Source: Phoronis australis (taxonomy: Eukaryota > Phoronida > Phoronidae). From it: 64,000 bases of DNA. Of the stretch, positions 40,901 through 50,765 are shown piece after piece (positions within the stretch are counted from its first letter, which is position 1; each line of letters opens with the position of its first letter). The translations under genes and the position numbers were made by a program. The notes under the pieces were generated by a model that searched no databases, was not told where the DNA came from, and saw only the letters and a program-made list of their open reading frames with translations. The DNA lies in contig NMRA01000199.1 of assembly GCA_002633005.1 (NCBI GenBank), positions 460,889 to 524,888 on the forward strand, read 5' to 3'.

Positions 40901-43900
40901 TATCCCAATTTTCTAGCTGTTCTTACCACTCAAAAAAGACTTGAGTACTCACAGGTTACACTAGATATCATCAGTACTTATCACGATCACCAGAAATAGA
41001 AAGTACTGCTGAAGTAGGCATCTACATTACCTCGTCTTACACAACAAGTTGGAATGGCTAAATCAATTATTGTCAGAATGTAGTCTGATACTTCTTAGCA
41101 ATTTGATTAGTCAGGGTGCAGTCCACAAAGTGTTTCCTCTCCCAACATTGGTGCTCTACCCAGTTTCTGAGGCATCGTTATGTAGCGTACCCATTAGAAT
41201 GTACACCATTGAAATTGTAATACTGAGTTAACGCCCGTTATGGTAATTTTTCATTTATTCAACAAAAAAGAACGGCTGAAATTGTAGTTTTTCAAAGGTT
41301 GGTAACCTTGCTGCAGTTAACGGAAACTTATCAAAATGTAGCTTTATGATACCCACCCACTACAAACATAGTAAACAAAAGACTAGAAATTTCGCAATCT
41401 TTGGTTTTGTTGTGCACTAGCCTCTTGTCAGCCATATTGTGAGCTGAAAAGGTGAAAAATTACCGTACATATCACATCTTGATAATGCCGCGCACAGCTA
41501 GGTTCACACCACGTGACGTTAAACAACCTGATCACATGACTGCCTGTCACATGAATTTGCAAACAACCCAAAACATGTTGTGTGTCCCCAACGTGAACTT
41601 GGTACACTTATTGACTTACTGGTGCAGACATTAACTTAGTAAGTTATCATCTAAACAAACATGGTAATCATGTTGACATATTAGTGCACACATCAACTAA
41701 TTACAACAGTTTCCATAACAATATTTTCCAACAAAACACCTCAAAGGAAACATTTGGAAAATGAAGTGATACAAAGATTTGTTTGACTTGACATTTGTCA
41801 AAGTAAAACTGTTCTCTGCACAAACTATCTTTCATCAACTTTGACAATTCAAGCATAAATGTATATAAATTGGAATTATCAGTTATCTGAAGGAAATTCC
41901 CCCAGGAATTAAGTTAATTCTAAAGTCACAGACAGTGAGCGTACAATGACCTATCGCAAGCTCCGCCCCCCTGCGAAAAGTCGACAAACAAACATTAAGT
42001 TATACCCAACAACATGATGTTTGTCAGGTAAAATGGCGGCTTGGAAACAAAGGTGTGTCAATAATCCAGCATTCTGATTGGTTCGTTAAGCAGTCACTCA
42101 AAATCCTGGCGATAGGTCAACTGTCATTCTTTTAGCTTCCAAGATTGTGACAAGGATATGTTTGGCACAGCTGAATAACTAGTGCATTAAGACCCAGCCA
42201 AGCACAATGCGCTTTCTCATCCCTCATGCTGAAGGTTGTTTAACCCCTTTTACAAAGTAGGTGTATTAGACAAGAGGCAATTGCCTCCCATATTCAGGCA
42301 AAGTTTAAGGGAAAGTAAAAAATTTGGCAAACAATGTATCCCAATGGAAAAATACTAGAAAGACATGTGTGAGTGTGTGCGCGCGCATGTATGCGCATGT
42401 GTCTATATGTATACATAAAGGGGTGAAATCGGTGGTTATGACATGTGCCACTCTAACACTGAACAGTGAAGTCCAGATACACCCACGTTCATAACTCCTT
42501 CTCAAAGAACTTTGTTCGGAAGTTTAAAACACTTTTGTGATAAAAATCTGACGTCAATATACTTAAAAGATATCCTCACTCAATTTCCAGTTAGAAAAGT
42601 TGCCGTTAAAACTTGAAGTACACACAGCGGGTAATTGCTACAGTGAAAAACAATCTCATTTAATAATCGGACATGACAATTTGGTGTAATGGCAGGAACT
42701 CCAGTTACATTTGGTTAGCTTGACGTCACAACGCACAAGTACGTGTGATGAATCAGTTTTTCTATTCCAAGCACAGATTGCAGTGATCTTGAAAAGTAGC
42801 CACTTTCTGTATTATACAAACAGTCATCAATGGAGTTATTTTTAGAGTGTTTTTCTAATAATTGTGGCAGCAAACACATGCATAGACCAAAGCTACACAA
42901 ATTGCCTGATGAATAATTATTCTGTTGATGTACAAAAGACCTATGTAATTTATACACAATTATACAGTACATCACAATAACGTATGTAACTACATCGCCT
43001 CTTTTGTTACAATTTGCTAGCAATACTCAGCTAAATTTAATTAAGTACCCTTCAGCATGACATTTTCTAATGTAGTATCACAGTTTATGCTTACTATCTC
43101 TGTGAAAAACACCATTTACCAAGTTATGTTCACCCGCACATCACAACTGAGAATTAAATTTATAGTACACTTTACTGTCCATTCTATTCTACCGTACATA
43201 CTAACGTAACTAGAAAGCTGACAACTATAGACTTCCAAGACATCTTATACCCCTTTCACAGACTGGCTAAAATGATGGTGCTTTTGCTGGTAGCAAAAAT
43301 ATCAGTCAGGTGAATAGTTACAAGAGTTACGTTTGCTCGCGCATTTCTGGCAGTTTGAGTTAACACAAAACGGCAAGTGTTTTTGCTAGCACTTTCAAAG
43401 CCAGACTCCTTGAGGACACGTATGCGCAAGGGTAAGAGGCCGTTGTTTATCGTCACATTAACCGATTTCTTAAAGAAGACACAGGTAGTGAGGAAACGAA
43501 TTAGCTACTCACAAAATTGACCTTCATGGATAGTTCATTTTTCCAGCACAAACGCTAGCGTTGAAGCCAACGAATCTACTAGCATTTTCGCCACTCATGT
43601 GAACCTACTAGTATTTGTTGACAAACATGAGTGGTTACTTAAAATACACTTTCTATTACATTAACCACTTGTGGCGTGTCTCACACCAAATCAAAACTGT
43701 CTTCTTCTGACACACCAAGTATGAGAAAACTACAAGAGGTAGACACAAAGACTAAAAACAAGGAATAGAAATTATTCAGTTGTAACTGGTTTATGAATTC
43801 AGCAGGCAAATCGAGACTGGCCTAAAATGAAACAAAAATTCTGTTACCATAAGCAAAGGATTAACACCAAAAATCCCAGATAAAAAGTGAGAAATAACTG

Positions 43901-46900
43901 TCAATGAGAACAGTGTATATAAAAACAGGTACAAATTTCAACTAAACACCTTCAAGTGAGAAATAAGACCCAAGTGCAGGAGAAAAGGGCTGATATGGTG
44001 TGGAATGGACACTATTCTGATTTCCAGCGAAAATAAAAAATGAAAATTAGAATTCTTTAACTGATTCAAAGATTTCGAATAGAATTCAGTCGTTATTAAT
44101 TTACCAAAAATCGAAAATGTAATCTACCAAATTCGTTATCCGAGACCAATTCTACTTGACCAATGACCACTTCACAGTGGACGTGGTGCTCATTTTTGTG
44201 GCTTCTCCACTTGAAAAATGACAATATGCCGTGCAGCACATTATCGGTAAACTGGAACTGCAGCACAATAGCAGCATAAAATCATTTGCATTTCCTAATG
44301 TACAAAATGAAAAAACATCTGGTAATTTGTGTTTGCTAAAACAATTTCCCTGTTTTTCGATGATAACCGGTCTCGAAATGTCTAAAGTTGAGCGGCAGAC
44401 ACAACAGTAGTCACAACAGTTCTGTAAATCAATCACTGCAGGTTAGTTGCATAAGCAACTTTTTACGACAAACACCTGTCAAAAATTGAAATTCAAAACC
44501 AGACACCATATACGAGCTTACTAGTGTTCATCGATAATGTATAATTCTGATAAAAACAAAAATGTACCTACCAACCATGAAAAGTCAAAATCCATCAGTT
44601 TCGATATCACAGATTGTATTCTCAAAAATGCACACGACGGTGAGTTGCGTTGTGAAACGCGAGCTATCACACCACTAATGAACATGTTACCTACATGATA
44701 TACTAATAACCAATGTTAGACGGCTGAAAAACAACTCGACAACATTAGCCAATGTCGTCAACGCCAGATGTAATTACAAAAGATAAGTTTGACTTGTACG
44801 ACAATGTATGGAAGTAGCGGTAACAAGGGTTTTATGTATCAATTAAAGACGCAGTTAAAGACTCTAGTTGACATGGGGTAACTAAGTGTGTGAAAACTTT
44901 AGTTGAAAGGGAACAAGTTGGGATCATAAGATCAACTTTGTCACTTGGTGTAAAGCAAGTTTCACCTGATAATATCTCATTCTGTGTCATCAAATCAAAA
45001 AAATACAAATTTCTGCGTTATGACGTTAATTTCCGCCAGTAGACTTTCCCCGCTGATTCTGGTTAAAAACGACAGTTAATGACACATTATACCAGTTATA
45101 ATCCCTTCTAGCAATCTATTGACGGTGCCAGTCCTTATTGTTCGAGTACAATACTAAGTTTTCTGATGACACAGTGAAAGCCGCAAAATGTTTTACAATA
45201 CCTGTCAATAGCTACCAGGTAAATGTGTTTTTTCGATAGCACTTAGCGCATGTTGTTTAACCCGAGTTACCACAAGTGGAGCACCTGCTCCAGAGCACCA
45301 AAATTTCAAGAACCTGCTCTAACATCTGTATTCAGCACACATCAATACGACATTTACCATAAGTACAGGCATTCATGGTTCAAACTTGTAGGCTAAGTTT
45401 GAGTGCAGCACTGTGCCTGAAACTATTCGAGCATGGCAGCCACATTTAAAACTTTGGCGAAATCGTTGCATAGGAAGAAATTGAAGCATTTCCGTAAATT
45501 TTGATTCATACTTACTTTCGCGTCACGGTAAACCTTAACGTGTTCAGAATAAATTACTTCCGTTTTGACGTGGTTTCCGACATTGCCATGTAAATGTAAC
45601 TGACAAGGATTAAATCACGCCAAGTGAACTCGTTCCATGTCAAGAGTTATTGGTTTAAAAGTACGTTATTATCATCAGGGGGTAACTACAATCATGGAAC
45701 TCTACGTAGTGAGGGAAAAATCAACAAGGTACCAAATTACACGTGTTCCAACTGACCAATCAAAACCGGCTTGACGGCCTTACTAGTTTTTGTACAAAGT
45801 TTCAAAAAAATGCAAATGGAACGCAAACTATGAGATGAGGAAACCAAAATTTACATAAAACGAGACAAAAACATAGTGCTACAAGATGTCGGGCAGTCAC
45901 AGCTGAAAAGGGAGGTGTTACACACAAAAAATTTGAAGACGTAACGCTCAGAGACTACTAATGACTGTTTTAAAGTATAATTGCACAGGAATAAAAATTA
46001 GACACCAAGAAAGAGCAACAATTCAACCAATGTAGAATGTCTCTCAGGTTCATGGGTCTTTTTCCCGAAAAATGACTGTTAGCCATGTGTTAGCAGATCA
46101 CAGACTAGAAATAATTTATACAAATTAGTAACTTGCAGTTATGCGCACATTTTCAGACTTTCATTTTTGTTCAAGTGATATTTATCTTTTCAGCAATTGT
46201 GGACTACAGAGTGAATTAGCGACTTAAGTCTCCCGTCACGTCATGAAACAGATCTCAATTACTTTAGAAAACAAATGGAACGGCAGTCTGTAGGATATGT
46301 TGCATGATGGGATTTTAACTGTCTCTTGTCACGTGATTGGCGCCATTCAGCCAACCATGATGTATCACTGAATCAATGACAAAATGGTAGCTTTCGTATG
46401 AAATAGCGCAGAGCAACAATAGTAGACAGCTTGGACCATATGTGAAACACCAGACACAGCGCACGTGCATATGAAGGCGTTCTTTGCTTCGGTACTGTGT
46501 AGTCAGGTGACCGAATCTGCTTGTATGGCGACAGATCCGATAAATTCCCCTTACTACAAAGTTGGTGGACACGATTTTGTTGTGTATTTGGGTGTAGACA
46601 TAAACCTGGAAATGTGTAGACTTTTTACGCTTGCTCAATCATGAATTGAGAATGATTCGTCAAACGGAAATGTAGTGGAGAGCACAATTCTTCGTACATG
46701 AAACAAAATACGAGTGCTTATTAAACGCAGTGGAAATTCCCAATTTTTTTTCTGAGAAATGTGTTTTACTGGTGCATTGTTTTGTGCTTGTATTATTTTA
46801 CTCTTGATGTTAACTCGAGTAGGTGAGCCACTGTTTACAATGACACGTCTGTGTCATTTTTACCGTGTTTCAATGAATACATCAAAAGAACAATAATATT

Positions 46901-49637
46901 ATCGTCAAGTTCAAATATATGTGCTTACACGAAACTAGTGTCCAACTTATCTTGACGATAATGTCATCAGTCAATTGAAACTTTGCATGCGCATACGTGA
47001 GACAAAATAACTGGGTCTCTGGTGGTCAATGTAACGCGACTGATTTGTACGACTGTTCGATCTACCCTCACACTAAATCAATATCAAAATCTTATTAGAA
47101 ACAATTTCCAAGTATTGATGGACAGCTTATGTTTGATGTTCAATATGACGCGTTTTACCCTCGGTCATAGATTAAGAAAATAGGTGTGCTCTTTGGAAAT
47201 TTTCTCAGGTGCTGAAGAAAACTAGATTATCAAATTTTCAAAAACATTGAAAAACAAGAAGCCTGAAAACCACCTATCAAGATTTGCTACATACAGTAGT
47301 TGGATGTTGTCTTGAATAACTCACACATTTGGCACATAAAAATGTGTTTAAGTAATAGCCAGTAGTGGTAATGAAAAGTTATCACTTTGCCTTACAATAG
47401 GCTGTTAAAAATCCACCAATATTTACATTTAACTAAGTTACAAACAACTAGAATAAACAGAAAATCTTTAAGCTGACTAAAAATTTTGACAATTTTTAAA
47501 AAGAATGTAAGTACAAATTATTAGACGTTAGTTTCACATTAATGCCTAAACATCTATTAAAAATATATCAGTTACACTTGGTGACCCAAAAACAAGACTT
47601 TCAGTAGAACAGCCAGGTAAGTTTTTAATTTATTTAAACCATTACAGGCCATGGGGCCAAAGTACAGTTTCTAACAAAATAGTAAAACTACAGTGGCACA
47701 GTTACAAACATATCTTTATACACCGATGATGTCTTACAAATCCTTAGAGCTTAGAGCCCACCTCTGCTTGACGACTGTTAACAAGAGCGCAGGCTGTTAT
47801 TGCAACTCACACATTCCACTGCTATAATGCCTCATGCGCTTCTTGCATGTTTTAGCCTAGCGCACGAAACGATGTGAAACGACTAATTGCTAAAATTGTC
47901 AATTATTACTTTCTCACCAAACTCTGTCAGCGATAATTTTAAGATTGCACCTCCCCACATTAACGCGTAAAAAATTCTGTGATGCACTCTAACTGCAACT
48001 CCGACCAACAGGTGCACTAATAGTGTAAGTAGTCACATACTACTTGGTTTTGCTGCATAAACAAACATAATGTATTGTGTTCAGACTGACATAACTACAA
48101 CAGCTGATCCAAACTTATATTTGTGCCAATCATCAGTCACGTAACACACTGGGACGAAATCATGTGACAAAGACGTCACTGCAACAAATCAAACAGAAAA
48201 GGGACAAAAAAAATAATAGGGTCCAAATGTTCTCTAAATTGTCCCACAGGTTTGAGGCCCTGCGAGTCAAAGTTTTCTAAAATGACCCCCACTTCGAGTG
48301 CGAAGTGTCCGAGTGCATACGAATCAGGGGTTACTTACAGAGTTGGCCAAATCCACAAAGTTTTGTGTTGTGTAGCGATTACGTGATGACTCCATCAGGT
48401 GCTGCAGTATATAAGGATCATGTGTCTCTATCAGTTTCTGTAAGGTTGTTGGCTCAGGACTACAGTCTCGTGCACCACTGTCATAGTCCAGGCTCTCTGG
48501 GGGTTGTGATATTGCACCTGAGAGACAATAGAGATGAATCATACGGTGATAAGATACCCAACCAAAAGGTTATTAACAAAATATACAAGAGAACATGCAA
48601 CAGAATATCCTAAGCTGAATGGACATCTCTTCACCTTCTAATTGATGAAATAATATCACGGAAGAAAAAGTATCATGTGTAATGCATCACAGTTTGGATG
48701 TAACCAAATAATCATGCACAGGTGCAAACTATTAATGATATGCTGTCATAAATTAACAAAGTTATAAATGTGGTACTGAGTGACTGATAGCGGTCTTATG
48801 AGAACAGACTAGAACTGCAATAAGTGTGCGGTATCAATTTATAGTTGAAAATCCACATGACACTAATACGAACACTGCCAATTCCATACAGACATTCGTT
48901 CGAATTAAGATACCAAATATTGTCATAAAAATAAACTTGCTAACTCACGGCCTGTAGGTTGGTGTTTAAAGCACTTAAGTATTAATCGTCCCACTAGAAG
49001 GCCCTGCCACCCCTAGGTATGGCCTCGAAAATGGGAAAAAGCTACATTGTAGAATCTGACAAAGAACCCTGTGAACAACGTCATATTGATGCAAGGCACT
49101 TTCAGACCAAAGTTGCCCTTTTCATCCAACCCCCGACGTGGCCTTAAGATAACAACCTTGCAATTCCTGGACTTGTGCCCACTAACCTGCACTCAAGACC
49201 TGACATCAAGAAAAAAACAATCACATGATGTAGAAATTGTAACTTTACTTGAAAAGTACTGAGTCATTGATAACTTTTCGAGTTAACTGAAGTAAAGTTG
49301 GTTTCGGTTTTAACACCATTTGGTAGCGTGCTTCCATGTCAACAAGTTAATCTCAGAAAAGACTGCAACTGTCAGGCAGAGTGTACTCTTACCTAAACTG
49401 TTCTCACTTCCACTTCGCCAAGCACCAATCTGATTGGATGCCATGGTCTGCTGTTTCTGTGGTGACCGCGCTGGGAGTCTGAAGGTTTCTTCTTCTATGT
49501 CTGGGACCAGGTGCATGCGACACTGGGAGAACTCCTGGAAGGATATCCTGCCTTGGGCATCGGCTTTCAATTCCTGCATGATCTCGTCAACAGCATCCTC
49601 CATGCCCAGCTGTTGGCAGATGGTGAGAAGGTCATGG
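22867..49637 (-). CDS. MCC: MCC orthologue (colorectal mutant cancer protein), 16 coding exons, 5' end missing
   Basis: Sixteen minus-strand exons, each bounded by AG and GT with compatible phases, join to 944 codons that track human MCC from the EF-hand region to the C-terminus. Diagnostic blocks: ISFQEFSQCRM (EF-hand), YDSGARD, RYEERITELHSVIAEL, NPSTGE, REFEVETERL, GKYESN, DYIQQLKNDRAAVK, LDLENAVLMQELMAMK, LLEKEKKALEL, SEIRHQQSAEFVNDLKRAN, and the C-terminal NETSL. The protein is mostly coiled coil. In vertebrates MCC is a cytoplasmic/cortical scaffold that restrains Wnt/beta-catenin signalling and binds PDZ proteins such as Scribble through its ETSL-type tail; the tail is kept here. The second EF-hand loop lacks Asp at position 1, as in the human protein. 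The exon(s) for the N-terminus and first EF-hand were not found in the window. Human long isoform: 1019 aa; gene length here is over 26.7 kb. Confidence 0.95.
23430..23666. mobile_element. hairpin MITE with ~50-bp inverted ends in last MCC intron
   Basis: Left arm 23430-23479 and right arm 23617-23666 are inverted copies differing at about three positions; both begin AAATACTGGAATTTGCTTAC when read from outside. The 137-bp centre is unrelated. No clear target duplication. It creates a fortuitous open frame on the plus strand. Confidence 0.7.
23771..23873 (-). CDS. MCC: MCC exon: penultimate, basic coiled coil
   Basis: 103 nt, acceptor TTGTGACAG, donor CAG|GTAATT. Encodes ALISAFEKAKKRYQAKVKKL and a short continuation ending YEEQ, matching human AAYEKAKKKHQNKLKKLESQ. 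Confidence 0.93.
24345..24577 (-). CDS. MCC: MCC exon: HQQSAEFVNDLKRAN region
   Basis: 233 nt, acceptor CGTTCAG, donor AG|GTGCGT. Encodes ITLAELRTSN and SEIRHQQSAEFVNDLKRAN. Confidence 0.95.
24980..25400 (-). repeat. 91-bp tandem repeat containing an exon-intron (donor) junction of MCC
   Basis: On the plus strand GTGTACTC recurs at 25352 (real junction), 25261 and 25170, spacing 91 bp, with a diverged unit around 25079 and traces further left. Each unit also repeats TTCTCCAT and CTTCATC on the exonic side and CTAACA on the intronic side. The real junction reads CAG|GTGAGTAC; the copies read GGATGAGTAC and GGGCGAGTAC, so the GT is lost. Confidence 0.75.
25362..25544 (-). CDS. MCC: MCC exon: LLEKEKKALEL region
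   Basis: 183 nt, 61 codons, acceptor ATATCAG, donor CAG|GTGAGTAC. Encodes YLLEKEKKALELRINGKESQ and QAYLVQIEHLKSE. The donor-side half of this exon is the parent sequence of the 91-bp repeats in the intron that follows. Confidence 0.93.
26024..26255 (-). CDS. MCC: MCC exon: DYIQQLKNDRAAVK region
   Basis: 232 nt, acceptor TCTTAACAG, donor AAG|GTATC. Encodes TEFTKVDERRLRDYIQQLKN and RLDLENAVLMQELMAMK, nearly invariant between this animal and human. Confidence 0.95.
27133..27343 (-). CDS. MCC: MCC exon: RAHDHRKTSE region
   Basis: 211 nt, acceptor ACTTCTAG, donor AG|GTGACC. Encodes ILQRAHDHRKTSESLARQLL and PGCTATPWEDLSS, matching human LKRAHDCRKTAE and GCSVQPWESLSS. Confidence 0.93.
27932..28325 (-). 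CDS. MCC: MCC exon: largest coiled-coil exon
   Basis: 394 nt, acceptor TTTCTTAG, donor G|GTGAGTG. Encodes AEHLAQSLQECSNMQEI, GKIREFEVETERL and MGKYESNNTALQLA; the longest conserved exon and the anchor of the identification. Confidence 0.95.
28800..28950 (-). CDS. MCC: MCC exon: PVAKIAE region
   Basis: 151 nt, acceptor CTATCCAG, donor GGG|GTAAGAG. Ser-rich start, then PVAKIAELKKLKTS and VFGAEISSMG, matching human IAKIAERVKLSKT and LGSEISSIG. Confidence 0.9.
29296..29408 (-). CDS. MCC: MCC exon: NPSTGE region
   Basis: 113 nt, acceptor CATTCCAG, donor AG|GTACAAC. Encodes VRDLQRAHSLELSGPSSPQH and YINPSTGE; the NPSTGE motif is shared with human MCC. Confidence 0.9.
29690..29730. repeat. short tandem TTAAAGTTATTACTC
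   Basis: Two to three imperfect copies of a unit of about 18 bp, intronic. Confidence 0.6.
29879..30095. repeat. 29-bp minisatellite with palindromic CTGCTGCAGCAG
   Basis: About eight units; the right-hand units are nearly identical and the left ones diverged. Each unit contains the perfect 12-bp palindrome CTGCTGCAGCAG followed by ACGACTTCATCCTTTAT. The array ends about 15 bases from the donor site of the MCC exon at 30111-30302 and would be transcribed in its intron. Confidence 0.9.
30111..30302 (-). CDS. MCC: MCC exon: coiled coil 2
   Basis: 192 nt if the acceptor is GTAAGCCAG; an alternative AAG nine bases upstream (exon to 30311) also keeps frame and adds three codons (Val-Ser-Gln). 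Donor AAG|GTGAGG. Encodes EEEIRLLREERLSYEDRLG and SMREERDKMKRK. A 29-bp minisatellite starts just inside the following intron. Confidence 0.88.
31085..31245 (-). CDS. MCC: MCC exon: SDLNAEL segment
   Basis: 161 nt, acceptor TGTTTCAG, donor GAG|GTCAGT. Encodes MVLGSDLNAELSRVVSELES, corresponding to the human CSDLNSELQRVL segment. Confidence 0.88.
31604..31707 (-). CDS. MCC: MCC exon: acidic linker
   Basis: 104 nt, acceptor CTTCTAG, donor G|GTGAGTG. Encodes an acidic, Ser/Asn-rich linker starting REEDEDLADSD; REEDE is shared with human MCC. Confidence 0.85.
32662..32804 (-). CDS. MCC: MCC exon: RYEERITELHSVIAEL block
   Basis: 143 nt, acceptor AATTTCAG, donor AG|GTAGAT. Contains the most conserved coiled-coil segment, RYEERITELHSVIAEL. 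Confidence 0.93.
33535..33648 (-). CDS. MCC: MCC exon: coiled coil 1
   Basis: 114 nt, 38 codons, acceptor GGTATTTCAG, donor CAG|GTAAAAC. Encodes SLKGEIMGLSNRLQ and a heptad-like charged region. Confidence 0.92.
35609..36432. mobile_element. candidate DNA transposon relic with repeated GCGACCTGG motif
   Basis: Ends are CATGGCTC (35614) and GAGCCCTG (to 36427), imperfect inverse copies, flanked by TCAAG on both sides (35609-35613 and 36428-36432). Inside, variants of GCGACCTGGMATTT recur in both halves. No coding capacity. Confidence 0.4.
37175..37266. repeat. 29-bp tandem repeat, three units
   Basis: Three copies of a 29-bp unit containing GAACTAGCAGCTAGTGCATT; the core ACTAGCAGCTAGT is close to a palindrome. 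One base differs in the third unit. Confidence 0.85.
38113..38228. repeat. 58-bp tandem duplication
   Basis: Two adjacent copies, each containing CAGTCTCCCAGCTTATCC and ATTTGACAGAG, with a few substitutions. Confidence 0.8.
39640..40230. repeat. dispersed repeat family, copy A
   Basis: Shares ordered blocks with 57990-58310: AGCCAAATATYTACAAAA, CCATTAAWTGGGTCA, CAAAACWATGGTRTCAA and TGATTTTTTYAYRAAAATC, with comparable spacing. Old, non-coding, boundaries not defined. Confidence 0.55.
40254..40538 (-). CDS. unidentified 94-codon ORF, doubtful
   Basis: Begins MADGIHKRLSGDMLYALF in a favourable AGAAATGG context and ends IPVPTL before TGA; the frame is open back to a TGA about 35 bases upstream. 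Its base composition is more GC-rich than the flanking repeat and its amino acid composition is protein-like. No family recognised. It sits inside or next to dispersed repeat copy A, in a long MCC intron on the same strand, so it could be a repeat-encoded fragment, an unrelated small gene or chance. Confidence 0.2.
   Translation of the reverse strand: MADGIHKRLSGDMLYALFSKTLFLKYCEIVQQQERWATKRLIERGWQYGDAAKTRIGVKDRRVCNQHELGCISKFTLRAILEGGGLETIPVPTL
41947..42119. mobile_element. short MITE with TGACCTATCGC termini
   Basis: 173 bp bounded by TGACCTATCGC on the left and its inverse GCGATAGGTCA on the right, with a CTCCGCCCCCC tract near the left end. Non-coding; no clear target duplication. Confidence 0.55.
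42366..42416. repeat. (GT/GC)n alternating purine-pyrimidine tract
   Basis: GTGTGAGTGTGTGCGCGCGC followed by ATGTATGCGCATGTG; simple sequence with Z-DNA-like alternation. Confidence 0.7.
48339..48517 (-). CDS. MCC: MCC exon: YDSGARD region
   Basis: 179 nt, acceptor TCTCTCAG, donor TCT|GTAAGT. Encodes SLDYDSGARD and LQKLIETHDPYILQHLMESS. The next intron is 14.7 kb, the longest fully contained one. Confidence 0.92.
49393..49637 (-). CDS. MCC: MCC exon: EF-hand 2 (first exon visible)
   Basis: 245 nt, entered in phase 1 after CTTTGCAG and left by G|GTAAGAG. It encodes HDLLTICQQLGMEDAVDEIM, then ADAQGRISFQEF, a degenerate EF-hand loop, and ends GSENSL. Its acceptor-side 50 bases are the source of the adjoining minisatellite. 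Confidence 0.92.
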
Positions 49638-50765
49638 CTGCAAAGAACAGTAGAGAATGATCAACACAGATCAACATGCATCCTGCAACAGTTGGCAGTT
49701 AGTGAGAAGGTCATGGCTGCAAAGAACAGTAGAGAATGATCAACACAGATCAACATGCATCCTGCAACAGTTGGCAGTTAGTGAGAAGGTCATGGCTGCG
49801 AAGAAAAGTAGAGAATGATCAACACAGACCACATGTATCCTGCAACAGTTGGCAGTTGGTGAGAAGGTCACGGCTGCAAAGAACACTAGAGAATGATCAA
49901 CACAGACCAATCTTCCATGTCAAGTTGAAGACCAGGGTGAGGTCAGGAATGCAAAGAACAGTACAAAAACAACCAACACAAGACTAAAAATCATCATCCA
50001 TACCCAAATGTTGGCAAATTTAGAGATCACAACAGCATATAGCAGTGGAGAATAAACAGCACTGAACCACATACCAACAGCATTTTGTAAAAGTCATGAC
50101 TAAAGAGAACAGTGGAGAATGGACAATGCAGATCACCAGTCATCTTTCCTGCTCAGTTGATGGCAGATGGTGACAACCTCACACTTGTCTAGAGCAGTTC
50201 GAAATCATCAATACAGACCAATCACCATCCTCCACAGCCAGCAACTAGCAAATGGTAAGAAGGTGGTGGCTCCAAAGAACAGTGTAGAATGATCAACAAA
50301 GACAAACTGGGATATTTCATATCCAGCAATTCGCAAATAATGAGATGGTCATGGTAACAAAGGACAGTAATGAACAATAAAGACCAAGAGGTATTGTCCA
50401 TACCCAGCTATTGGCAAATGGTGAGATGATCATGGTAGCAAAGAACAGTAATGAACAATAAAGACCAAGAGGTATTGTCCATACCCAGCTATTGGCAAAT
50501 GGTGAGATGATCATGGTAGTAAATAACAGTAATGAACAATAATGACAAAGAGGTATTCTCCGTATCCACCTGCTGGCAAATGATTAGAAGATCGTGGTAG
50601 CAAAAATGACCAGAGAATGACCAACATAGACCAACAAGCATCCAATATGTATCCAACTGTAGACAGACGGTGAGATGGTCATGATAGCAATGAACATGGA
50701 GAATGATCAACACAGTCCAAAAAGAACCCTTGGTGTTAGTTGGCAAATGTTAATGAGGCCAGGGT
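49590..50765 (-). repeat. ~79-bp minisatellite containing the MCC EF-hand exon acceptor
   Basis: About 14 units. Plus-strand landmarks per unit: GTTGGCAGTTAGTGAGAAGG, TCATGGCTGCAAAG and AGAGAATGATCAACACAG. The first unit is the real exon end (acceptor at 49638); CTGCAAAG or CTGCGAAG recurs at 49717, 49796 and 49874. Units next to the exon are almost identical and those toward 50.7 kb are progressively diverged. Confidence 0.85.

Larger units (their letters stand above)
33649..48338 (-). other. 14.7-kb MCC intron
   Basis: Separates the YDSGARD exon from the first coiled-coil exon. It contains the repeats listed separately (35.6, 37.2, 38.1, 39.6 and 41.9 kb) and no other exon I can support. 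An alternative promoter for a shorter isoform could lie here, but I see no marker of one. Confidence 0.5.
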
